Shown here piece by piece: positions 51,597 through 63,943 of a DNA stretch of 64,000 bases. The DNA lies in NCBI RefSeq assembly GCF_007197555.1, contig NZ_CP041614.1, positions 6,068,001-6,132,000 on the forward strand, written 5' to 3'. Position numbers and translations under genes: made by a program. Below the pieces are notes generated by a model. It saw nothing but the letters and a program-made list of their open reading frames with translations, was not told the DNA's origin and searched no databases. This stretch comes from Shewanella psychropiezotolerans (GTDB taxonomy: Bacteria > Pseudomonadota > Gammaproteobacteria > Enterobacterales > Shewanellaceae). The stretch's first letter is position 1. The number at the start of each line of letters is the position of its first letter.

Positions 51597-52217
51597 TTAC
51601 TTAGAGTAAAGTTCGACGATAAGCTGTTCGTTAATTTCCGCAGATAAATCACTACGCTCAGGTAGACGCTTGAAAGCACCTTCCATCTTAGTGTTATCAA
51701 CTTCAACCCATGTTGGCTTTTCGCGTTGAGAAGCAACTTCCAAAGCAGCTACGATACGCGCTTGCTTCTTAGACTTCTCACGAATGCTAATTACATCATT
51801 CGCAGACACTTTGAATGATGGAATGTTAACAACGCTGCCATTAACCATAATTGACTTATGGCTAACTAACTGACGAGATTCAGCGCGTGTAGCACCAAAA
51901 CCCATACGGTAAACAACGTTATCAAGACGGGTTTCTAAAAGAGTAAGCAGGTTCTCACCTGTGTTACCTTTTTGACGTGCAGCGTCTTTGTAGTAGTTAC
52001 GGAATTGCTTTTCTAGCACACCGTAAGTACGACGAACTTTTTGTTTCTCGCGTAGCTGAACGCCATACTCAGACAGACGGGTCTTACGAGCGCCGTGTTG
52101 TCCAGGTGCAGTATCAAGCTTACACTTCGAATCGATTGCTCTCACGCCGCTTTTTAGGAAAAGGTCTGTACCTTCTCTGCGGCTGAGCTTGAGCTTTGGA
52201 CCCAAGTATCTTGCCAT
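51597..52217 (-). CDS. rpsD: 30S ribosomal protein S4
   Basis: 206 residues starting [20 protein letters not shown], with the S4 RNA-binding domain ([20 protein letters not shown]). S4 starts 30S assembly on 16S RNA. In enterics it also represses the alpha operon by binding the leader before rpsM. Confidence 0.98.
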   Translation of the reverse strand: MARYLGPKLKLSRREGTDLFLKSGVRAIDSKCKLDTAPGQHGARKTRLSEYGVQLREKQKVRRTYGVLEKQFRNYYKDAARQKGNTGENLLTLLETRLDNVVYRMGFGATRAESRQLVSHKSIMVNGSVVNIPSFKVSANDVISIREKSKKQARIVAALEVASQREKPTWVEVDNTKMEGAFKRLPERSDLSAEINEQLIVELYSK

Positions 52218-52253
52218 GTTCTTTCTCCAACTATCCTATTTAAAAACGACGAA

Positions 52254-52646
52254 TTAAACGCGACGTTTCTTAGGAGGACGACAACCATTATGAGGGATAG
52301 GCGTCACATCGGTAATGTTAGTTATCTTATAACCAACCGAATTCAGTGCACGAATCGCAGATTCGCGTCCTGGACCTGGACCCTTTACAAAAACTTCAAG
52401 GTTTTTAACACCGTAATCCTGAGCGGCAACACCTGCACGCTCAGCAGCAACCTGTGCAGCAAAAGGAGTAGATTTACGTGAACCACGGAAACCTGAACCA
52501 CCTGAAGTTGCCCAAGACAGTGCATTACCTTGACGATCAGTAATGGTAATAATTGTGTTGTTGAAAGACGCATGGATATGAGCCATACCATCAGCAACCT
52601 GTTTACGTACACGCTTACGCGGAGAACGTGACGGACTTTTAGCCAT
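52254..52646 (-). CDS. rpsK: 30S ribosomal protein S11
   Basis: 130 residues. Recognised from [20 protein letters not shown] and the C-terminal [18 protein letters not shown]. It forms part of the 30S platform near the mRNA exit. It follows rpsM by 14 bases. Confidence 0.98.
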
Positions 52647-52660
52647 ATTGGATTACCCCG

Positions 52661-53017
52661 TTACTTTCTGATTGGTTTACGTGGACCTTTACGCGTACGC
52701 GCATTAGTCTTAGTACGTTGCCCACGAAGGGGCAGGCTACGACGGTGACGTATTCCACGGTAACAACCAAGGTCCATAAGACGCTTGATGTTCATAGAAA
52801 CTTCACGACGCAAATCACCTTCTACTGTGTATTCGGCAACTGCTTCACGTAGTATATCAATTTGAGCTTCGCTCAATTCCTTGATCTTAGCTTCTTCAGC
52901 AATTGAAGTAGCCGCGCAGATTGCTCTAGCGCGAGTACGGCCAATGCCGAAGATTCCAGTCAATGCAATGACTGTGTGCTTCTGATCAGGAATGTTAATG
53001 CCAGCGATACGGGCCAC
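52661..53017 (-). CDS. rpsM: 30S ribosomal protein S13
   Basis: 118 residues starting [20 protein letters not shown] and ending in the basic tail [15 protein letters not shown] that reaches the P site. It contacts L5 in the head-to-50S bridge. First gene of the alpha operon. Confidence 0.98.
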   Translation of the reverse strand: MARIAGINIPDQKHTVIALTGIFGIGRTRARAICAATSIAEEAKIKELSEAQIDILREAVAEYTVEGDLRREVSMNIKRLMDLGCYRGIRHRRSLPLRGQRTKTNARTRKGPRKPIRK

Positions 53018-53061
53018 TATGCACTCCTCAATAGTTAATGGTCATCTGTGAAAAGCCCGGT

Positions 53062-53090
53062 AGGATACTCGACAGACGACAGTTTTGCAA
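53062..53090 (-). promoter_or_regulatory. Predicted alpha operon promoter
   Basis: Minus strand: TTGCAA (53090-53085), 17 bases, TATCCT (53067-53062). It lies between the spc hairpin and rpsM, where an alpha operon promoter is expected. Confidence 0.6.
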
Positions 53091-53101
53091 ATAATATTTT
53101 G

Positions 53102-53122
53102 CTCAGCCCGGACAGGGCTGAG
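53102..53122 (-). terminator. spc operon terminator-like hairpin after rpmJ
   Basis: CTCAGCCC pairs with GGGCTGAG around a five-base loop, extended by TTTG/CAAA-type flanks. The minus strand continues AAAATATTATTT, an imperfect T-rich tail, so read-through into alpha is likely. Confidence 0.7.
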
Positions 53123-53130
53123 CAAATGTT

Positions 53131-53244
53131 TTAGCCTTGACGCTGTTTGTGTTTAGGTTCAACACAAAGTACGCGTACAACGCCCTTACGCTTGACGATC
53201 TTACAATTACGACAGATCCTCTTAACGGAAGCTCGAACTTTCAT
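53131..53244 (-). CDS. rpmJ: 50S ribosomal protein L36
   Basis: 37 residues read on the minus strand: starts [20 protein letters not shown] and ends [11 protein letters not shown]. The zinc ligands (two cysteines in CRNC, a third Cys and a His) are all present, so this is the zinc-binding form. It lies 23 bases after the secY stop and ends the spc operon. It is short and easily missed. Confidence 0.96.
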   Translation of the reverse strand: MKVRASVKRICRNCKIVKRKGVVRVLCVEPKHKQRQG

Positions 53245-53267
53245 TTCATCACTCCGTAAAAGCTAGC

Positions 53268-54608
53268 TTAGCGTCCAAAGCGATCTAAATTCGCTTTGTT
53301 AACCAGATTAGCTTTCTTCATAACAGACTCATATTGATGAGACATCATATGGGTCTGAACTTGAGCCATGAAGTCCATGATTACGACTACCATAATAAGT
53401 AGTGAAGTACCGCCAAAATAGAACTGTACTTGCCACGTAATTAACATGAACTCCGGAATTAAACAGATAAAAGTAATGTACAAGGCGCCTGCTAATGTCA
53501 GGCGAGTCATTACTTTATCAATGTAACGCGAAGTCTGTTCTCCAGGACGGATCCCAGGAATAAACGCACCACTTTTCTTCAAGTTATCAGCCGTCTCGCG
53601 AGGGTTAAACACCAACGCGGTATAGAAGAAACAGAAGAAAATAATTGCCGTTGCATACAATAATGAGTAAAGCGGCTGTCCCGGTGACACGGCCAGAGCA
53701 AAATCACTCAACCATGAAAGGGACTCATTTTGACCAAACCACTGAGCCAGTGTACCTGGAAACAAAATGATGCTTGACGCAAAAATTGGTGGTATCACAC
53801 CAGCCATATTAACCTTAAGCGGTAAATGTGTGCTTTGTGCAGCAAAAACCTTACGGCCCTGCTGACGCTTAGCATAGTTAACGACGATACGACGCTGACC
53901 ACGTTCCACAAATACAACAAAAAAGGTTACAGCAAATACGATAACTACAATCAACAATAATACCAGCACGCTCAAGTCACCTTGACGCGCCTGCTCAGCC
54001 GTTTGGCCGATAGCAGATGGTAGACCAGCGACAATACCTGCGAAAATTAATATCGAGATACCGTTACCTATGCCTCGTTCGGTAATCTGCTCACCTAACC
54101 ACATGAGGAACATAGTTCCCGTGACTAGACTCACAACAGCAACGAAGTAAAAACTAAACCCGAGATTTACAACTAAACCTGGGATCAAGTTAGGTAGACC
54201 CGTTGCGATACCGATTGCCTGGAATGTACCCAGGACCAATGTGCCGTATCGTGTATATTGACTGATCTTCTTACGTCCTGATTCGCCTTCCTTCTTGAGT
54301 TCAGCGAGTGCAGGATGTACCACAGTCAATAACTGCATTATGATTGATGCCGAGATGTACGGCATAATACCTAATGCAAAGATAGAAGCACGTTCAAGAG
54401 CACCACCAGAGAACATGTTAAACATGCCTAAGATGGTACCCTTCTGCTGATTGAACAGCTCTGCTAATACAGCAGCGTCAATACCAGGAATTGGTACAAA
54501 CGAACCGGCTCTAAAGACGATAATCGCACCAATCACGAACAGGAGGCGAGTCTTCAGTTCAGAAAATCCACCTTTCGCGCTTTTTAAATTAAGTCCTGGT
54601 TTTGCCAT
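53268..54608 (-). CDS. secY: Protein translocase subunit SecY
   Basis: 446 residues with ten membrane helices. It starts [20 protein letters not shown]. The plug region has [20 protein letters not shown], and a cytoplasmic loop reads [20 protein letters not shown], which contacts SecA and the ribosome. Forms the SecYEG channel at the inner membrane. Normal length for gammaproteobacteria. Confidence 0.98.
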   Translation of the reverse strand: MAKPGLNLKSAKGGFSELKTRLLFVIGAIIVFRAGSFVPIPGIDAAVLAELFNQQKGTILGMFNMFSGGALERASIFALGIMPYISASIIMQLLTVVHPALAELKKEGESGRKKISQYTRYGTLVLGTFQAIGIATGLPNLIPGLVVNLGFSFYFVAVVSLVTGTMFLMWLGEQITERGIGNGISILIFAGIVAGLPSAIGQTAEQARQGDLSVLVLLLIVVIVFAVTFFVVFVERGQRRIVVNYAKRQQGRKVFAAQSTHLPLKVNMAGVIPPIFASSIILFPGTLAQWFGQNESLSWLSDFALAVSPGQPLYSLLYATAIIFFCFFYTALVFNPRETADNLKKSGAFIPGIRPGEQTSRYIDKVMTRLTLAGALYITFICLIPEFMLITWQVQFYFGGTSLLIMVVVIMDFMAQVQTHMMSHQYESVMKKANLVNKANLDRFGR

Positions 54609-54615
54609 CGACGTA

Positions 54616-55050
54616 TTATTCCTCGATCTTTCCGCCGGCAGCTTCTATAGCTGCACGAGCACCTTTGGTTGCCTTCAGACCTTTAACGGTCACTGGGCGC
54701 TCAATGGTACCTGAAAGAACGATTTTAGCAAACTGAATGTTGCGAGTGACAAGATTTGCATCTTTCAACGCATTCAAGTCGACAACATCACCGTTAACTT
54801 TTGCAAGTTCGCTGATACGAACTTCCGCAGTTACCAAAGCCTTACGCGAGGTAAAACCAAATTTAGGCAGACGGATCTTAAGCGGCATTTGACCACCTTC
54901 GAAACCGATGCGTACGCCGCCACCTGAACGAGACTTCTGACCCTTGTGGCCGCGACCACAAGTTTTACCAGTGCCTGAACCGATACCGCGACCTACACGC
55001 TTAGCTGCTGATTTAGCACCTGCAGCAGGTGATAGAGTATTTAGACGCAT
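54616..55050 (-). CDS. rplO: 50S ribosomal protein L15
   Basis: 144 residues from the ATG at 55050 ([20 protein letters not shown]); a longer frame to 55128 lies inside rpmD and is rejected. The glycine/arginine-rich N-terminal arm ([20 protein letters not shown]) threads into the 50S core. It lies 7 bases from secY. Confidence 0.97.
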   Translation of the reverse strand: MRLNTLSPAAGAKSAAKRVGRGIGSGTGKTCGRGHKGQKSRSGGGVRIGFEGGQMPLKIRLPKFGFTSRKALVTAEVRISELAKVNGDVVDLNALKDANLVTRNIQFAKIVLSGTIERPVTVKGLKATKGARAAIEAAGGKIEE

Positions 55051-55051
55051 C

Positions 55052-55237
55052 TTATACTTCCTCCACCGAAACCATGTAGTAAACCTTGTTAACCATACCG
55101 CGAACTGAAGGAGTATCTTCAAGTTCAACAGTGTGGTTAATACGGCGTAAACCTAGACCAGTCAAAGTTGCACGATGCTTAGGCAAACGTCCAATTGAAC
55201 TTTTAGTCTGAGTAACTTTTAATGTTTTCTTAGCCAT
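55052..55237 (-). CDS. rpmD: 50S ribosomal protein L30
   Basis: 61 residues starting [20 protein letters not shown], the short bacterial L30. One base separates it from rplO. Confidence 0.97.
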   Translation of the reverse strand: MAKKTLKVTQTKSSIGRLPKHRATLTGLGLRRINHTVELEDTPSVRGMVNKVYYMVSVEEV

Positions 55238-55243
55238 GGTGCA

Positions 55244-55747
55244 TTAACCTCGAATTTCATTAACATTGAGGCCGCGCTTAGCTGCAATTTGTGCTGGTGA
55301 CTTCATCAGTACCAACGCATTTACAGTCGCACGAACAACGTTAATCGGGTTAGTTGAACCGTATGCTTTCGACAGAACGTTATGTACGCCTGCTACTTCC
55401 AATACGGCACGCATTGCGCCACCGGCAATAATACCGGTACCGTCAGAGGCTGGTTGCATGTAAACACGCGAACCAGTATGACGACCCTTTACAGGGTGGT
55501 GCAGAGTACCATTGATCAATTCAACAGAAACGATGTTACGACGAGCTTTTTCCATCGCTTTCTGAATTGCAGCAGGCACTTCACGCGCTTTACCATAACC
55601 AAAACCGACCTTACCATTACCATCACCGACTACAGTTAGTGCAGTGAAGCTAAAGATACGTCCGCCTTTAACTACTTTAGAAACACGATTTACTGCAACT
55701 AATTTCTCTTGCAGATCGTCTTTTTGCTGAGCTTCAAATTTAGCCAT
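55244..55747 (-). CDS. rpsE: 30S ribosomal protein S5
   Basis: 167 residues with [20 protein letters not shown] and [20 protein letters not shown], the S5 double-stranded RNA-binding domain. It acts in decoding accuracy and mRNA unwinding at the entry site. Confidence 0.98.
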   Translation of the reverse strand: MAKFEAQQKDDLQEKLVAVNRVSKVVKGGRIFSFTALTVVGDGNGKVGFGYGKAREVPAAIQKAMEKARRNIVSVELINGTLHHPVKGRHTGSRVYMQPASDGTGIIAGGAMRAVLEVAGVHNVLSKAYGSTNPINVVRATVNALVLMKSPAQIAAKRGLNVNEIRG

Positions 55748-55760
55748 TTTTCATCATTCC

Positions 55761-56111
55761 TTAGAACTTGAGGCCAGCTTCACGAGCGGCGTCTGCTAAT
55801 GCAGCTACACGTCCGTGATACTTGAAACCGGAACGATCGAATGCAACTACAGTCACGCCTTTTTCGATAGCACGCTCAGCAAGGGTTTTACCCACTACTT
55901 TAGCCGCATCTACGTTGCCTGTGTACTTTAGCTGCTCTGATACTGCTTTCTCAGCAGTAGAAGCTGACGCCAAAACCTGTGAATCAGGGCTGATTACCTG
56001 AGCATAGGTGTGACGTGGTGTACGATGTACAACCAGACGGTTAACGCCCAGCTCTTGGATCTTCTTACGGGCGCGTAATGCGCGGCGTAAGCGAGATGTT
56101 TTCTTATCCAT
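55761..56111 (-). CDS. rplR: 50S ribosomal protein L18
   Basis: 116 residues. The C-terminal block [20 protein letters not shown] is the L18 5S-RNA-binding signature. Confidence 0.97.
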   Translation of the reverse strand: MDKKTSRLRRALRARKKIQELGVNRLVVHRTPRHTYAQVISPDSQVLASASTAEKAVSEQLKYTGNVDAAKVVGKTLAERAIEKGVTVVAFDRSGFKYHGRVAALADAAREAGLKF

Positions 56112-56121
56112 ATCGCGTTAC

Positions 56122-56652
56122 CTACTTCTTCTTAGCCTCTTTACGACGTACTTGCTCGTCGGTATAACGTACACCCTTGCCCTTATAAGGCTCTGGTGGA
56201 CGATATCCGCGAATCTCAGCTGCTACTTGACCAACTAACTGCTTATCTGTACCCGTAAGTACGATTTCAGTTTGTGAAGGACAGGCTGCTGTTACGCCGT
56301 CAGGGAGTTTGTGTAAAACAGGGTGTGAGAAACCTAAAGTCAGATCGATATCTTTACCGACAAGCTTTGCTCGGTAACCAACACCAACTAGAGTTAGCTT
56401 TTTCTCAAAACCAGCTGTTACACCAACAACCATATTATTGATTAAAGCTCGAGCTGTACCTGCTTGAGCGTTATTTTTAACGCCTTCAACAGAACTACAC
56501 TTGATTTCGTTGTTTTCAACAACAACAGAAACATCAGTGTTAATCACTCGAGTCAAACTACCTTTAGTACCTTTTACGGTGATAGTTTGTTCGTTTAAAG
56601 TCACTTCTACGTCTGCAGGGATAGCGACTGGTGCTTTTGCGACACGAGACAT
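56122..56652 (-). CDS. rplF: 50S ribosomal protein L6
   Basis: 176 residues starting [20 protein letters not shown]. The C-terminal motif [20 protein letters not shown] is typical of L6 near the factor-binding site. Confidence 0.98.
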   Translation of the reverse strand: MSRVAKAPVAIPADVEVTLNEQTITVKGTKGSLTRVINTDVSVVVENNEIKCSSVEGVKNNAQAGTARALINNMVVGVTAGFEKKLTLVGVGYRAKLVGKDIDLTLGFSHPVLHKLPDGVTAACPSQTEIVLTGTDKQLVGQVAAEIRGYRPPEPYKGKGVRYTDEQVRRKEAKKK

Positions 56653-56663
56653 TTGCTAGCTCC

Positions 56664-57056
56664 TTATGCTACGTAGCAGATAACTTCCCCACCCATGCCA
56701 TTTTGGCGGGCGGTACGATCAGTCATCAAACCTTTAGAAGTGGATACAATTGCGACACCCAGTCCGCCCATAACCCTTGGAAGTTCGTCTTTACCTTTGT
56801 AAATACGAAGACCAGGACGGCTGACGCGCTGGATAGTCTCAACGACTGGTTGACCTTGGAAATACTTAAGAGTGATTTCTAGAGTCGGTTTGACTTCATC
56901 TGCTACGGCGTAGTCAGTGATATAACCTTCTTCTTTAAGTGTCTGTGCAATAGCAACTTTCAACTTATTAGAAGGCATAGATACTGATACTTTGTTAGCA
57001 GCTTGGCCATTACGAATACGTGTTAACATATCCGCTATAGGATCTTGCATGCTCAT
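56664..57056 (-). CDS. rpsH: 30S ribosomal protein S8
   Basis: 130 residues starting [20 protein letters not shown] and ending GGEVICYVA. In enterics S8 also represses the spc operon by binding mRNA near rplE. Confidence 0.98.
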   Translation of the reverse strand: MSMQDPIADMLTRIRNGQAANKVSVSMPSNKLKVAIAQTLKEEGYITDYAVADEVKPTLEITLKYFQGQPVVETIQRVSRPGLRIYKGKDELPRVMGGLGVAIVSTSKGLMTDRTARQNGMGGEVICYVA

Positions 57057-57080
57057 ATTAGCTTACTCCGTGACAAGTGC

Positions 57081-57386
57081 TTACCAGCTGGCCTTGCGTA
57101 GACCAGGAACTTCACCGCGCATAGTTGCTTCACGTAATTTGATACGGCTAAGGCCGAATTTACGTAAAAAACCATGTGGGCGACCAGTTTGACTACAGCG
57201 ATTACGCTGACGCGCAGCGCTAGAGTCACGTGGTAGACCTTGCAACTTAAGAACGGCATCCCAACGATCTTCATCAGATGTAGTCGGGCTGCTAATGATA
57301 GCCTTAAGAGCTTGACGCTTTTCAGCGAACTTAGCCACGAGCTTGGCACGTTTTACTTCACGTGCTTTCATTGAACTTTTTGCCAT
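57081..57386 (-). CDS. rpsN: 30S ribosomal protein S14
   Basis: 101 residues from the ATG at 57386 ([20 protein letters not shown]). This is the long zinc-free form; the segment [20 protein letters not shown] is conserved. The longer frame to 57452 starts inside rplE and is rejected. Confidence 0.97.
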   Translation of the reverse strand: MAKSSMKAREVKRAKLVAKFAEKRQALKAIISSPTTSDEDRWDAVLKLQGLPRDSSAARQRNRCSQTGRPHGFLRKFGLSRIKLREATMRGEVPGLRKASW

Positions 57387-57396
57387 TTCGCTACCC

Positions 57397-57936
57397 TTAT
57401 TTCTTGAATGGGAAGTTAAAGCCTTCAAGCAAAGCTCGGCCTTCTTCATCATTCTTCGCTGAAGTAGTGATCACAACATCCATACCACGGATTTTATCGA
57501 TTTTATCGTACTCGATTTCCGGGAAGATAATCTGCTCACGTACACCCATCGCATAGTTACCACGGCCATCGAACGACTTAGCGCTCATGCCACGGAAATC
57601 ACGGATACGCGGGATTGCGATTTCAACTAAACGCTCTAAGAATTCCCACATACGCTCACCGCGCAGTGTAACCTTACAGCCTATCGGGTAGCCATCACGG
57701 ATTTTAAAACCAGCCACTGACTTACGTGCTACAGTCACTACTGGCTTTTGACCAGCGATAGCAGTCATGTCACGGAGCGCATGCTCCATAACTTTCTTAT
57801 CTGCTACAGCTTCGCCAACACCCATGTTTAGGGTGATTTTCTCAATCCGAGGGACTTGCATGACACTGGTGTAACCAAACTTTTTGACAAGTTCAGGACT
57901 CACAGTCTCTTGATATTTATCATGCAGTTTCGCCAT
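57397..57936 (-). CDS. rplE: 50S ribosomal protein L5
   Basis: 179 residues with [20 protein letters not shown] and [20 protein letters not shown]. It binds 5S rRNA and bridges to S13. Confidence 0.98.
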   Translation of the reverse strand: MAKLHDKYQETVSPELVKKFGYTSVMQVPRIEKITLNMGVGEAVADKKVMEHALRDMTAIAGQKPVVTVARKSVAGFKIRDGYPIGCKVTLRGERMWEFLERLVEIAIPRIRDFRGMSAKSFDGRGNYAMGVREQIIFPEIEYDKIDKIRGMDVVITTSAKNDEEGRALLEGFNFPFKK

Positions 57937-57948
57937 CGTTTACTCCAA

Positions 57949-58263
57949 TTACTTAATGAGTTCACTGTTCGACTTAAAGAAACGGACTTTTTTGCCGTCT
58001 TCAAATCGGAAACCAACGCGATCAGCTTTGCCAGTGGCAGAGTTGAAAAGCGCTACGTTTGATGCTTGTATCGGTGCTTCTTTCTCAACAATACCACCAG
58101 TCACACCCAGTTGAGGGTTAGGCTTCTGGTGTTTCTTGACAAGATTGATGCCTTCAACAATTAATTTACCAGTAGTAAGAACCTGAGAAACTTTTGCACG
58201 TTTCCCTTTATCTTTACCTGCTAGTACTATTACTTCGTCTTCACGACGGATTTTAGCTGCCAT
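57949..58263 (-). CDS. rplX: 50S ribosomal protein L24
   Basis: 104 residues. The KOW-motif region [20 protein letters not shown] identifies it. L24 starts 50S assembly. Confidence 0.97.
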   Translation of the reverse strand: MAAKIRREDEVIVLAGKDKGKRAKVSQVLTTGKLIVEGINLVKKHQKPNPQLGVTGGIVEKEAPIQASNVALFNSATGKADRVGFRFEDGKKVRFFKSNSELIK

Positions 58264-58274
58264 TTGAAGCTCCT

Positions 58275-58643
58275 TTACAGTACTTCTGGTGCCAGAGAAA
58301 CAATTTTCATAAATTGTTCGTTACGCAATTCACGCGTCACTGGGCCAAAGATACGAGTACCAATCGGTGCATTGTTTGCGTTAAGCAAAACAGCTGCGTT
58401 CCGATCGAAGCGAATGACAGAACCGTCTGGACGACGAACGCCTTTCTTAGTACGAACTACAACCGCAGTATAAACATCACCTTTCTTCGCTTTACCGCGA
58501 GGAATAGCTTCTTTAACAGAAACCTTAATGATGTCGCCGATACCGGCATAACGACGGTGAGATCCACCTAAGACCTTAATACACTGAACTCTACGAGCGC
58601 CACTATTACAGGCTACATCTAGAGTAGATTGCATTTGGATCAT
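58275..58643 (-). CDS. rplN: 50S ribosomal protein L14
   Basis: 122 residues from the ATG at 58643 ([20 protein letters not shown]). A longer frame to 58715 reaches into the intergenic promoter and is rejected. First gene of the spc operon. Confidence 0.98.
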   Translation of the reverse strand: MIQMQSTLDVACNSGARRVQCIKVLGGSHRRYAGIGDIIKVSVKEAIPRGKAKKGDVYTAVVVRTKKGVRRPDGSVIRFDRNAAVLLNANNAPIGTRIFGPVTRELRNEQFMKIVSLAPEVL

Positions 58644-58735
58644 TGTAAATGCTCCGCTAAACGTTACTTCACATCCCTTATTGGGACTACTATTTCGCCA
58701 CTTTTCGACTAACATTTAGTCTAAAAAGGCGCGCA

Positions 58736-58741
58736 AGTATA
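58736..58741 (-). promoter_or_regulatory. Predicted spc operon promoter (-10 element)
   Basis: Minus strand: TATACT preceded by TGG, giving an extended -10 element; the -35 is weak. It lies between the S10 terminator and rplN. Confidence 0.5.
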
Positions 58742-58767
58742 CCACCCGATTTTGGGAATAGATAGTG

Positions 58768-58804
58768 TTAAAATAAAAACGGCTCCTATAGCAGGAGCCG
58801 TTTA
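58768..58804 (-). terminator. S10 operon terminator after rpsQ
   Basis: AAACGGCTCC pairs with GGAGCCGTTT, and the minus strand continues TTTATTTT. It separates the S10 and spc operons. Confidence 0.88.
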
Positions 58805-58821
58805 ACTAAACCTAAAATAAA

Positions 58822-59070
58822 TTAGGCCTTTGTTACTACTTCAACCAGAGTCCAAGACTTAGTCTTAGACAGAGGACGACATTCGCTAATAGTCACGAGA
58901 TCGCCTTCATTACACTGGTTTGTTTCGTCGTGTGCATGGATCTTAGTAGTGCGCTTAAGGTACTTCCCGTATAAAGGATGCTTAACCTTACGCTCAATAG
59001 CTACAGTGATAGACTTGTCCATCTTGTTGCTAAGTACACGACCCTGCAAAGTACGGATTTTATCAGACAT
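58822..59070 (-). CDS. rpsQ: 30S ribosomal protein S17
   Basis: 82 residues starting [20 protein letters not shown], with the conserved [20 protein letters not shown]. It overlaps the rpmC stop by one base and is last in the S10 operon. Confidence 0.98.
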   Translation of the reverse strand: MSDKIRTLQGRVLSNKMDKSITVAIERKVKHPLYGKYLKRTTKIHAHDETNQCNEGDLVTISECRPLSKTKSWTLVEVVTKA

Positions 59071-59261
59071 TACGCACCCGCCTTAGAAGTAATAATGGTC
59101 TTAACGCGCGCAACATTGCGACGCACGATTTTCAGCTGATGAGTCTGAGTCAACTGACCAGTTGCGTGTTGCATGCGCAGATTAAACTGCTCACGCAGCA
59201 GACCAAGCAGTTCAGCGTTCAATTCTTCAACGCTCTTTTCTGTTAGTTCGCTCGCTTTCAT
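59070..59261 (-). CDS. rpmC: 50S ribosomal protein L29
   Basis: 63 residues: [20 protein letters not shown] and a C-terminal helix with [16 protein letters not shown] sequence, near the tunnel exit. It overlaps both neighbours by one base. Confidence 0.97.
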   Translation of the reverse strand: MKASELTEKSVEELNAELLGLLREQFNLRMQHATGQLTQTHQLKIVRRNVARVKTIITSKAGA

Positions 59262-59671
59262 TACATCACCGACTTAGTTACGAAGGTCGTCTTAAGAGGC
59301 AGCTTAGCGGCAGCAAGAGCGAAAGCTTCACGAGCTAGCTCCTCTGAAACACCATCCATCTCATAAAGAACCTTACCTGGTTGAATCTGGCAAACCCAGT
59401 ATTCAACGTTACCCTTACCTTTACCCATACGCACTTCGAGAGGCTTAGAGGTGATCGGCTTATCAGGGAAAACGCGGATCCAGATCTGACCTTGACGTTT
59501 AATGTGACGTGTCATTGCACGACGCGCAGCTTCGATTTGACGAGCAGTTAGACGACCACGTCCAACAGCCTTTAAACCGAAATCACCGAAGCTTACTTCA
59601 GTGCCGTTCGCAAGACCACGGTTGCGGCCTTTGAACATTTTGCGAAACTTAGTTCGTTTTGGTTGCAGCAT
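59261..59671 (-). CDS. rplP: 50S ribosomal protein L16
   Basis: 136 residues starting [20 protein letters not shown], with the conserved [20 protein letters not shown]. It helps position tRNA in the A site. The hydroxylated-arginine loop region is present. Confidence 0.98.
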   Translation of the reverse strand: MLQPKRTKFRKMFKGRNRGLANGTEVSFGDFGLKAVGRGRLTARQIEAARRAMTRHIKRQGQIWIRVFPDKPITSKPLEVRMGKGKGNVEYWVCQIQPGKVLYEMDGVSEELAREAFALAAAKLPLKTTFVTKSVM

Positions 59672-59682
59672 TGCCAGCTCTC

Positions 59683-60372
59683 CTATTTACCGCGAGGCTT
59701 ACGCTTCGGCTGCTGTTTCGGCTCTTCATGTGCAGGTACGATTCCGTCTAGAACTTCACCTTTGAAGACCCAAACTTTAACGCCGATCACACCGTATTGG
59801 GTGTGACTTTCTGCTGTTGAATAGTCGATATCAGCACGAAGTGTATGTAGAGGTACGCGACCTTCACGATACCACTCATAACGCGCGATTTCAGCTCCGC
59901 CTAAACGGCCACTAACTTGAACCTTGATACCTTTAGCGCCAAGACGCATTGCATTTTGTACTGCGCGCTTCATAGCACGACGGAACATAACACGACGCTC
60001 TAGCTGCGAAGCGATGCCATCGGCAACAAGCTTAGCATCTAGCTCAGGCTTACGGATCTCAGCGATGTTAATCTGAGCTGGAATACCAGTTAGCTTAGCA
60101 ACTGCGTTGCGTAGCTTCTCAACGTCTTCGCCTTTCTTACCAATCACAACACCTGGACGGGCAGTGTGAATAGTAACGCGAACACTCTTTGCTGGACGCT
60201 CGATAACTATCTTAGATACTGATGCTTGCTTAAGTTTCTTTTCTAGAAACTTACGCACTTCCCAGTCACTGTTCAAGTTGTTGGCATAGTCTGACTTGTC
60301 AGCGTACCAGGTCGAGATCCAAGGCTTAGTGATACCCAGACGGATACCATTAGGATGTACTTTCTGTCCCAT
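59683..60372 (-). CDS. rpsC: 30S ribosomal protein S3
   Basis: 229 residues starting [20 protein letters not shown]. The KH domain has the motif [15 protein letters not shown], and the C-terminal region ends in a basic tail ([11 protein letters not shown]). It lies at the mRNA entry pore. Confidence 0.98.
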   Translation of the reverse strand: MGQKVHPNGIRLGITKPWISTWYADKSDYANNLNSDWEVRKFLEKKLKQASVSKIVIERPAKSVRVTIHTARPGVVIGKKGEDVEKLRNAVAKLTGIPAQINIAEIRKPELDAKLVADGIASQLERRVMFRRAMKRAVQNAMRLGAKGIKVQVSGRLGGAEIARYEWYREGRVPLHTLRADIDYSTAESHTQYGVIGVKVWVFKGEVLDGIVPAHEEPKQQPKRKPRGK

Positions 60373-60381
60373 TGCTAACTC

Positions 60382-60714
60382 CTAGCGATCTGATACAACC
60401 ACAGTAATGTGGCTGGTACGCTTGATTATACGATCAGCACGGCCTTTGGCACGTGGCATGATACGCTTCATAGTTGGACCTTCATCGATCATAATCGCTC
60501 CAACTCGTAATTCGTCAATGTCAGCACCTTCATTGTGCTCAGCATTAGCGATTGCAGAGTCCAGTACTTTTTTAACAAGTACTGCAGCTTTCTTAGGGCT
60601 GAAAGTTAATATTTCGAGAGCCTTAGCAACAGGCAGTCCACGGATTTGATCTGCAACCAAACGACACTTTTGAGGCGACGTACGGGCAAAACGATGTTTA
60701 GCTAAAACTTCCAT
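60382..60714 (-). CDS. rplV: 50S ribosomal protein L22
   Basis: 110 residues: [20 protein letters not shown] and the tunnel-lining hairpin [20 protein letters not shown], a known macrolide-resistance region. The sequence appears wild type there. Confidence 0.98.
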
Positions 60715-60729
60715 CTTATTCCTCCCGTA

Positions 60730-61847
<1,118 letters not shown>

Positions 61848-61863
61848 GATAATTCTCCTTTGC

Positions 61864-62163
61864 TTACTCAGCGCCGACGAAATCGATGTCAGCACCTTCA
61901 GCTAAAGTTACATAGGCTTTTTTCCAATCTACACGACGACCCATACGGGCACCGGTACGCTTGGTTTTGCCTTTGTTAACTAGAGTGCGAACTGAATCAA
62001 CTTCAACTTCGAACAACTTAGCGACTGCAGCTTTAATTTCAGCTTTAGTGGCGTCGATAGCTACACGGAAAACTACCGTGTTGTTATTTTCTGCACAAAC
62101 AGTACTCTTTTCAGAGATATGTGGTGCAAGAATAACTTTTAGCAAACGTTCTTCGCTTATCAT
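61864..62163 (-). CDS. rplW: 50S ribosomal protein L23
   Basis: 99 residues with [20 protein letters not shown] and [20 protein letters not shown]. It docks trigger factor and SRP at the tunnel exit. It overlaps the rplD stop by four bases. Confidence 0.97.
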   Translation of the reverse strand: MISEERLLKVILAPHISEKSTVCAENNNTVVFRVAIDATKAEIKAAVAKLFEVEVDSVRTLVNKGKTKRTGARMGRRVDWKKAYVTLAEGADIDFVGAE

Positions 62164-62765
62164 CCCAGCATCTCCTCGATTTGCTTAACAGCATCGGCAG
62201 TTACTAGTACTTTGTTGAATGCGATAAGACTTACTGGATCGATGCCAGCTACGTCACGCACGTCAACTTTGTACAAGTTGCGAGCTGCCAAGAACAAGTT
62301 CTCGTCAATTTCTGGAGTAACAATCAACACATCTTCCAGGTTCATAGCAGCCAATTTAGCTTTCAGCTCTTTAGTTTTAGGAGCTTCAACACTAAACGAC
62401 TCAACCACGATTAGACGGTCTTGACGTACCAACTCAGAGAAAATGCTTTTCAGCGCTCCGCGGTACATCTTCTTGTTAACTTTTTGGCTATGATCTTGTG
62501 TTTTAGCAGCGAATGTTACGCCACCGCCACGCCAGATTGGGCCTTTAACAGTACCGGCACGTGCTCGGCCAGTACCTTTTTGGCGCCATGGCTTTTTGCC
62601 AGAACCAATTACTTCTGCGCGAGTCTTCTGAGCACGAGTGCCCTGACGCGCATTTGCAGCATATGCTACAACTACCTGATGAACCAGTGCTTCATTAAAG
62701 TCACGGCCGAAGGTAGTTTCGGAAACTTCCAGAGCACTTTGTGCGTCTTTCAATACCAATTCCAT
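62160..62765 (-). CDS. rplD: 50S ribosomal protein L4
   Basis: 201 residues. The tunnel loop contains [20 protein letters not shown]. In enterics L4 represses its own S10 operon through the leader hairpin; a matching leader lies at 63775-63822 here. Confidence 0.98.
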   Translation of the reverse strand: MELVLKDAQSALEVSETTFGRDFNEALVHQVVVAYAANARQGTRAQKTRAEVIGSGKKPWRQKGTGRARAGTVKGPIWRGGGVTFAAKTQDHSQKVNKKMYRGALKSIFSELVRQDRLIVVESFSVEAPKTKELKAKLAAMNLEDVLIVTPEIDENLFLAARNLYKVDVRDVAGIDPVSLIAFNKVLVTADAVKQIEEMLG

Positions 62766-62781
62766 TACTATCTCCTCAGAC

Positions 62782-63420
62782 CTAAGCTTTAACGGCAGGT
62801 TTGATGATCAGGTTGCCATTAGTAGCACCCGGAACAGCACCCTTAACCAATAGCAAGTTACGCTCAGCATCTACACGTATAACGTCTAGATTCTGCGTAG
62901 TAACACGCTCTGCACCCATGTGACCAGACATTTTCTTACCTTTGAAAACGCGACCAGGTGTTTGGTTTTGACCGATAGAACCGTTGGATCTATGTGCCAG
63001 TGAGTTACCGTGTGTCATATCTTGTGCATGGAAGTTCCAACGCTTAATACCGCCTTGGAAGCCCTTACCTTTAGATTGACCAGTAACATCAACTTTCGCT
63101 ATGTCAGCGAAGATATCAACATTTAGCTCGGCACCAACTTCAATGCCTTCGCCTTCATCATCTGCCAAACGCACTTCCCATAAACCACGACCGGCTTCAA
63201 CGCCTGCCTTAGCAAAGTGACCTGCTTCTGGTTTAGTGATGCGATTAGCTTTTTTGGTACCAGTAGTAACTTGAAGAGCACGGTAACCGTCAGTTTCTAA
63301 GGTTTTCACCTGAGTAACGCGGTTAGACGTGATTTCAATTACTGTAACCGGGACAGAGACTCCATCTTCACAGAAGATGCGAGTCATACCCACTTTACGA
63401 CCGATAAGACCGATAGCCAT
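62782..63420 (-). CDS. rplC: 50S ribosomal protein L3
   Basis: 212 residues starting [20 protein letters not shown], with the W-finger region [20 protein letters not shown] and the glutamine methylated by PrmB in family members ([17 protein letters not shown]). Confidence 0.98.
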   Translation of the reverse strand: MAIGLIGRKVGMTRIFCEDGVSVPVTVIEITSNRVTQVKTLETDGYRALQVTTGTKKANRITKPEAGHFAKAGVEAGRGLWEVRLADDEGEGIEVGAELNVDIFADIAKVDVTGQSKGKGFQGGIKRWNFHAQDMTHGNSLAHRSNGSIGQNQTPGRVFKGKKMSGHMGAERVTTQNLDVIRVDAERNLLLVKGAVPGATNGNLIIKPAVKA

Positions 63421-63435
63421 CTCGAAAACCTCTTA

Positions 63436-63759
<324 letters not shown>

Positions 63760-63774
63760 CTAAAATGGACACAT

Positions 63775-63822
63775 AAAAAATCACCCTCTTGCACTTCCTA
63801 TAGGAACGCAGAGCGAGATGAT
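63775..63822 (-). promoter_or_regulatory. S10 leader attenuator hairpin
   Basis: The minus strand forms a long stem (ATCATCTCGCTCTGCGTTCC pairing with the later GGAAGTGCAAGAGGGTGAT) closed by TATA, then six T residues. This is the place and shape of the L4-responsive attenuator in the S10 leader. Confidence 0.75.
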
Positions 63823-63915
63823 TTAACCGTTCGACTCCCAATCGGAGCCGCTGTTTTTTGAATTAAACTTTAAAAGTCTAATTAGTAATTCGCCTAATGG
63901 TTAAGGCGAAGGGGT

Positions 63916-63943
63916 ATTATACTGATTTACGTTAATAGATCAA
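63916..63943 (-). promoter_or_regulatory. S10 operon promoter
   Basis: Minus strand: TTGATC (63943-63938), 16 bases, TATAAT (63921-63916). The predicted leader is about 160 bases long, similar to that of enteric S10. Confidence 0.78.
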
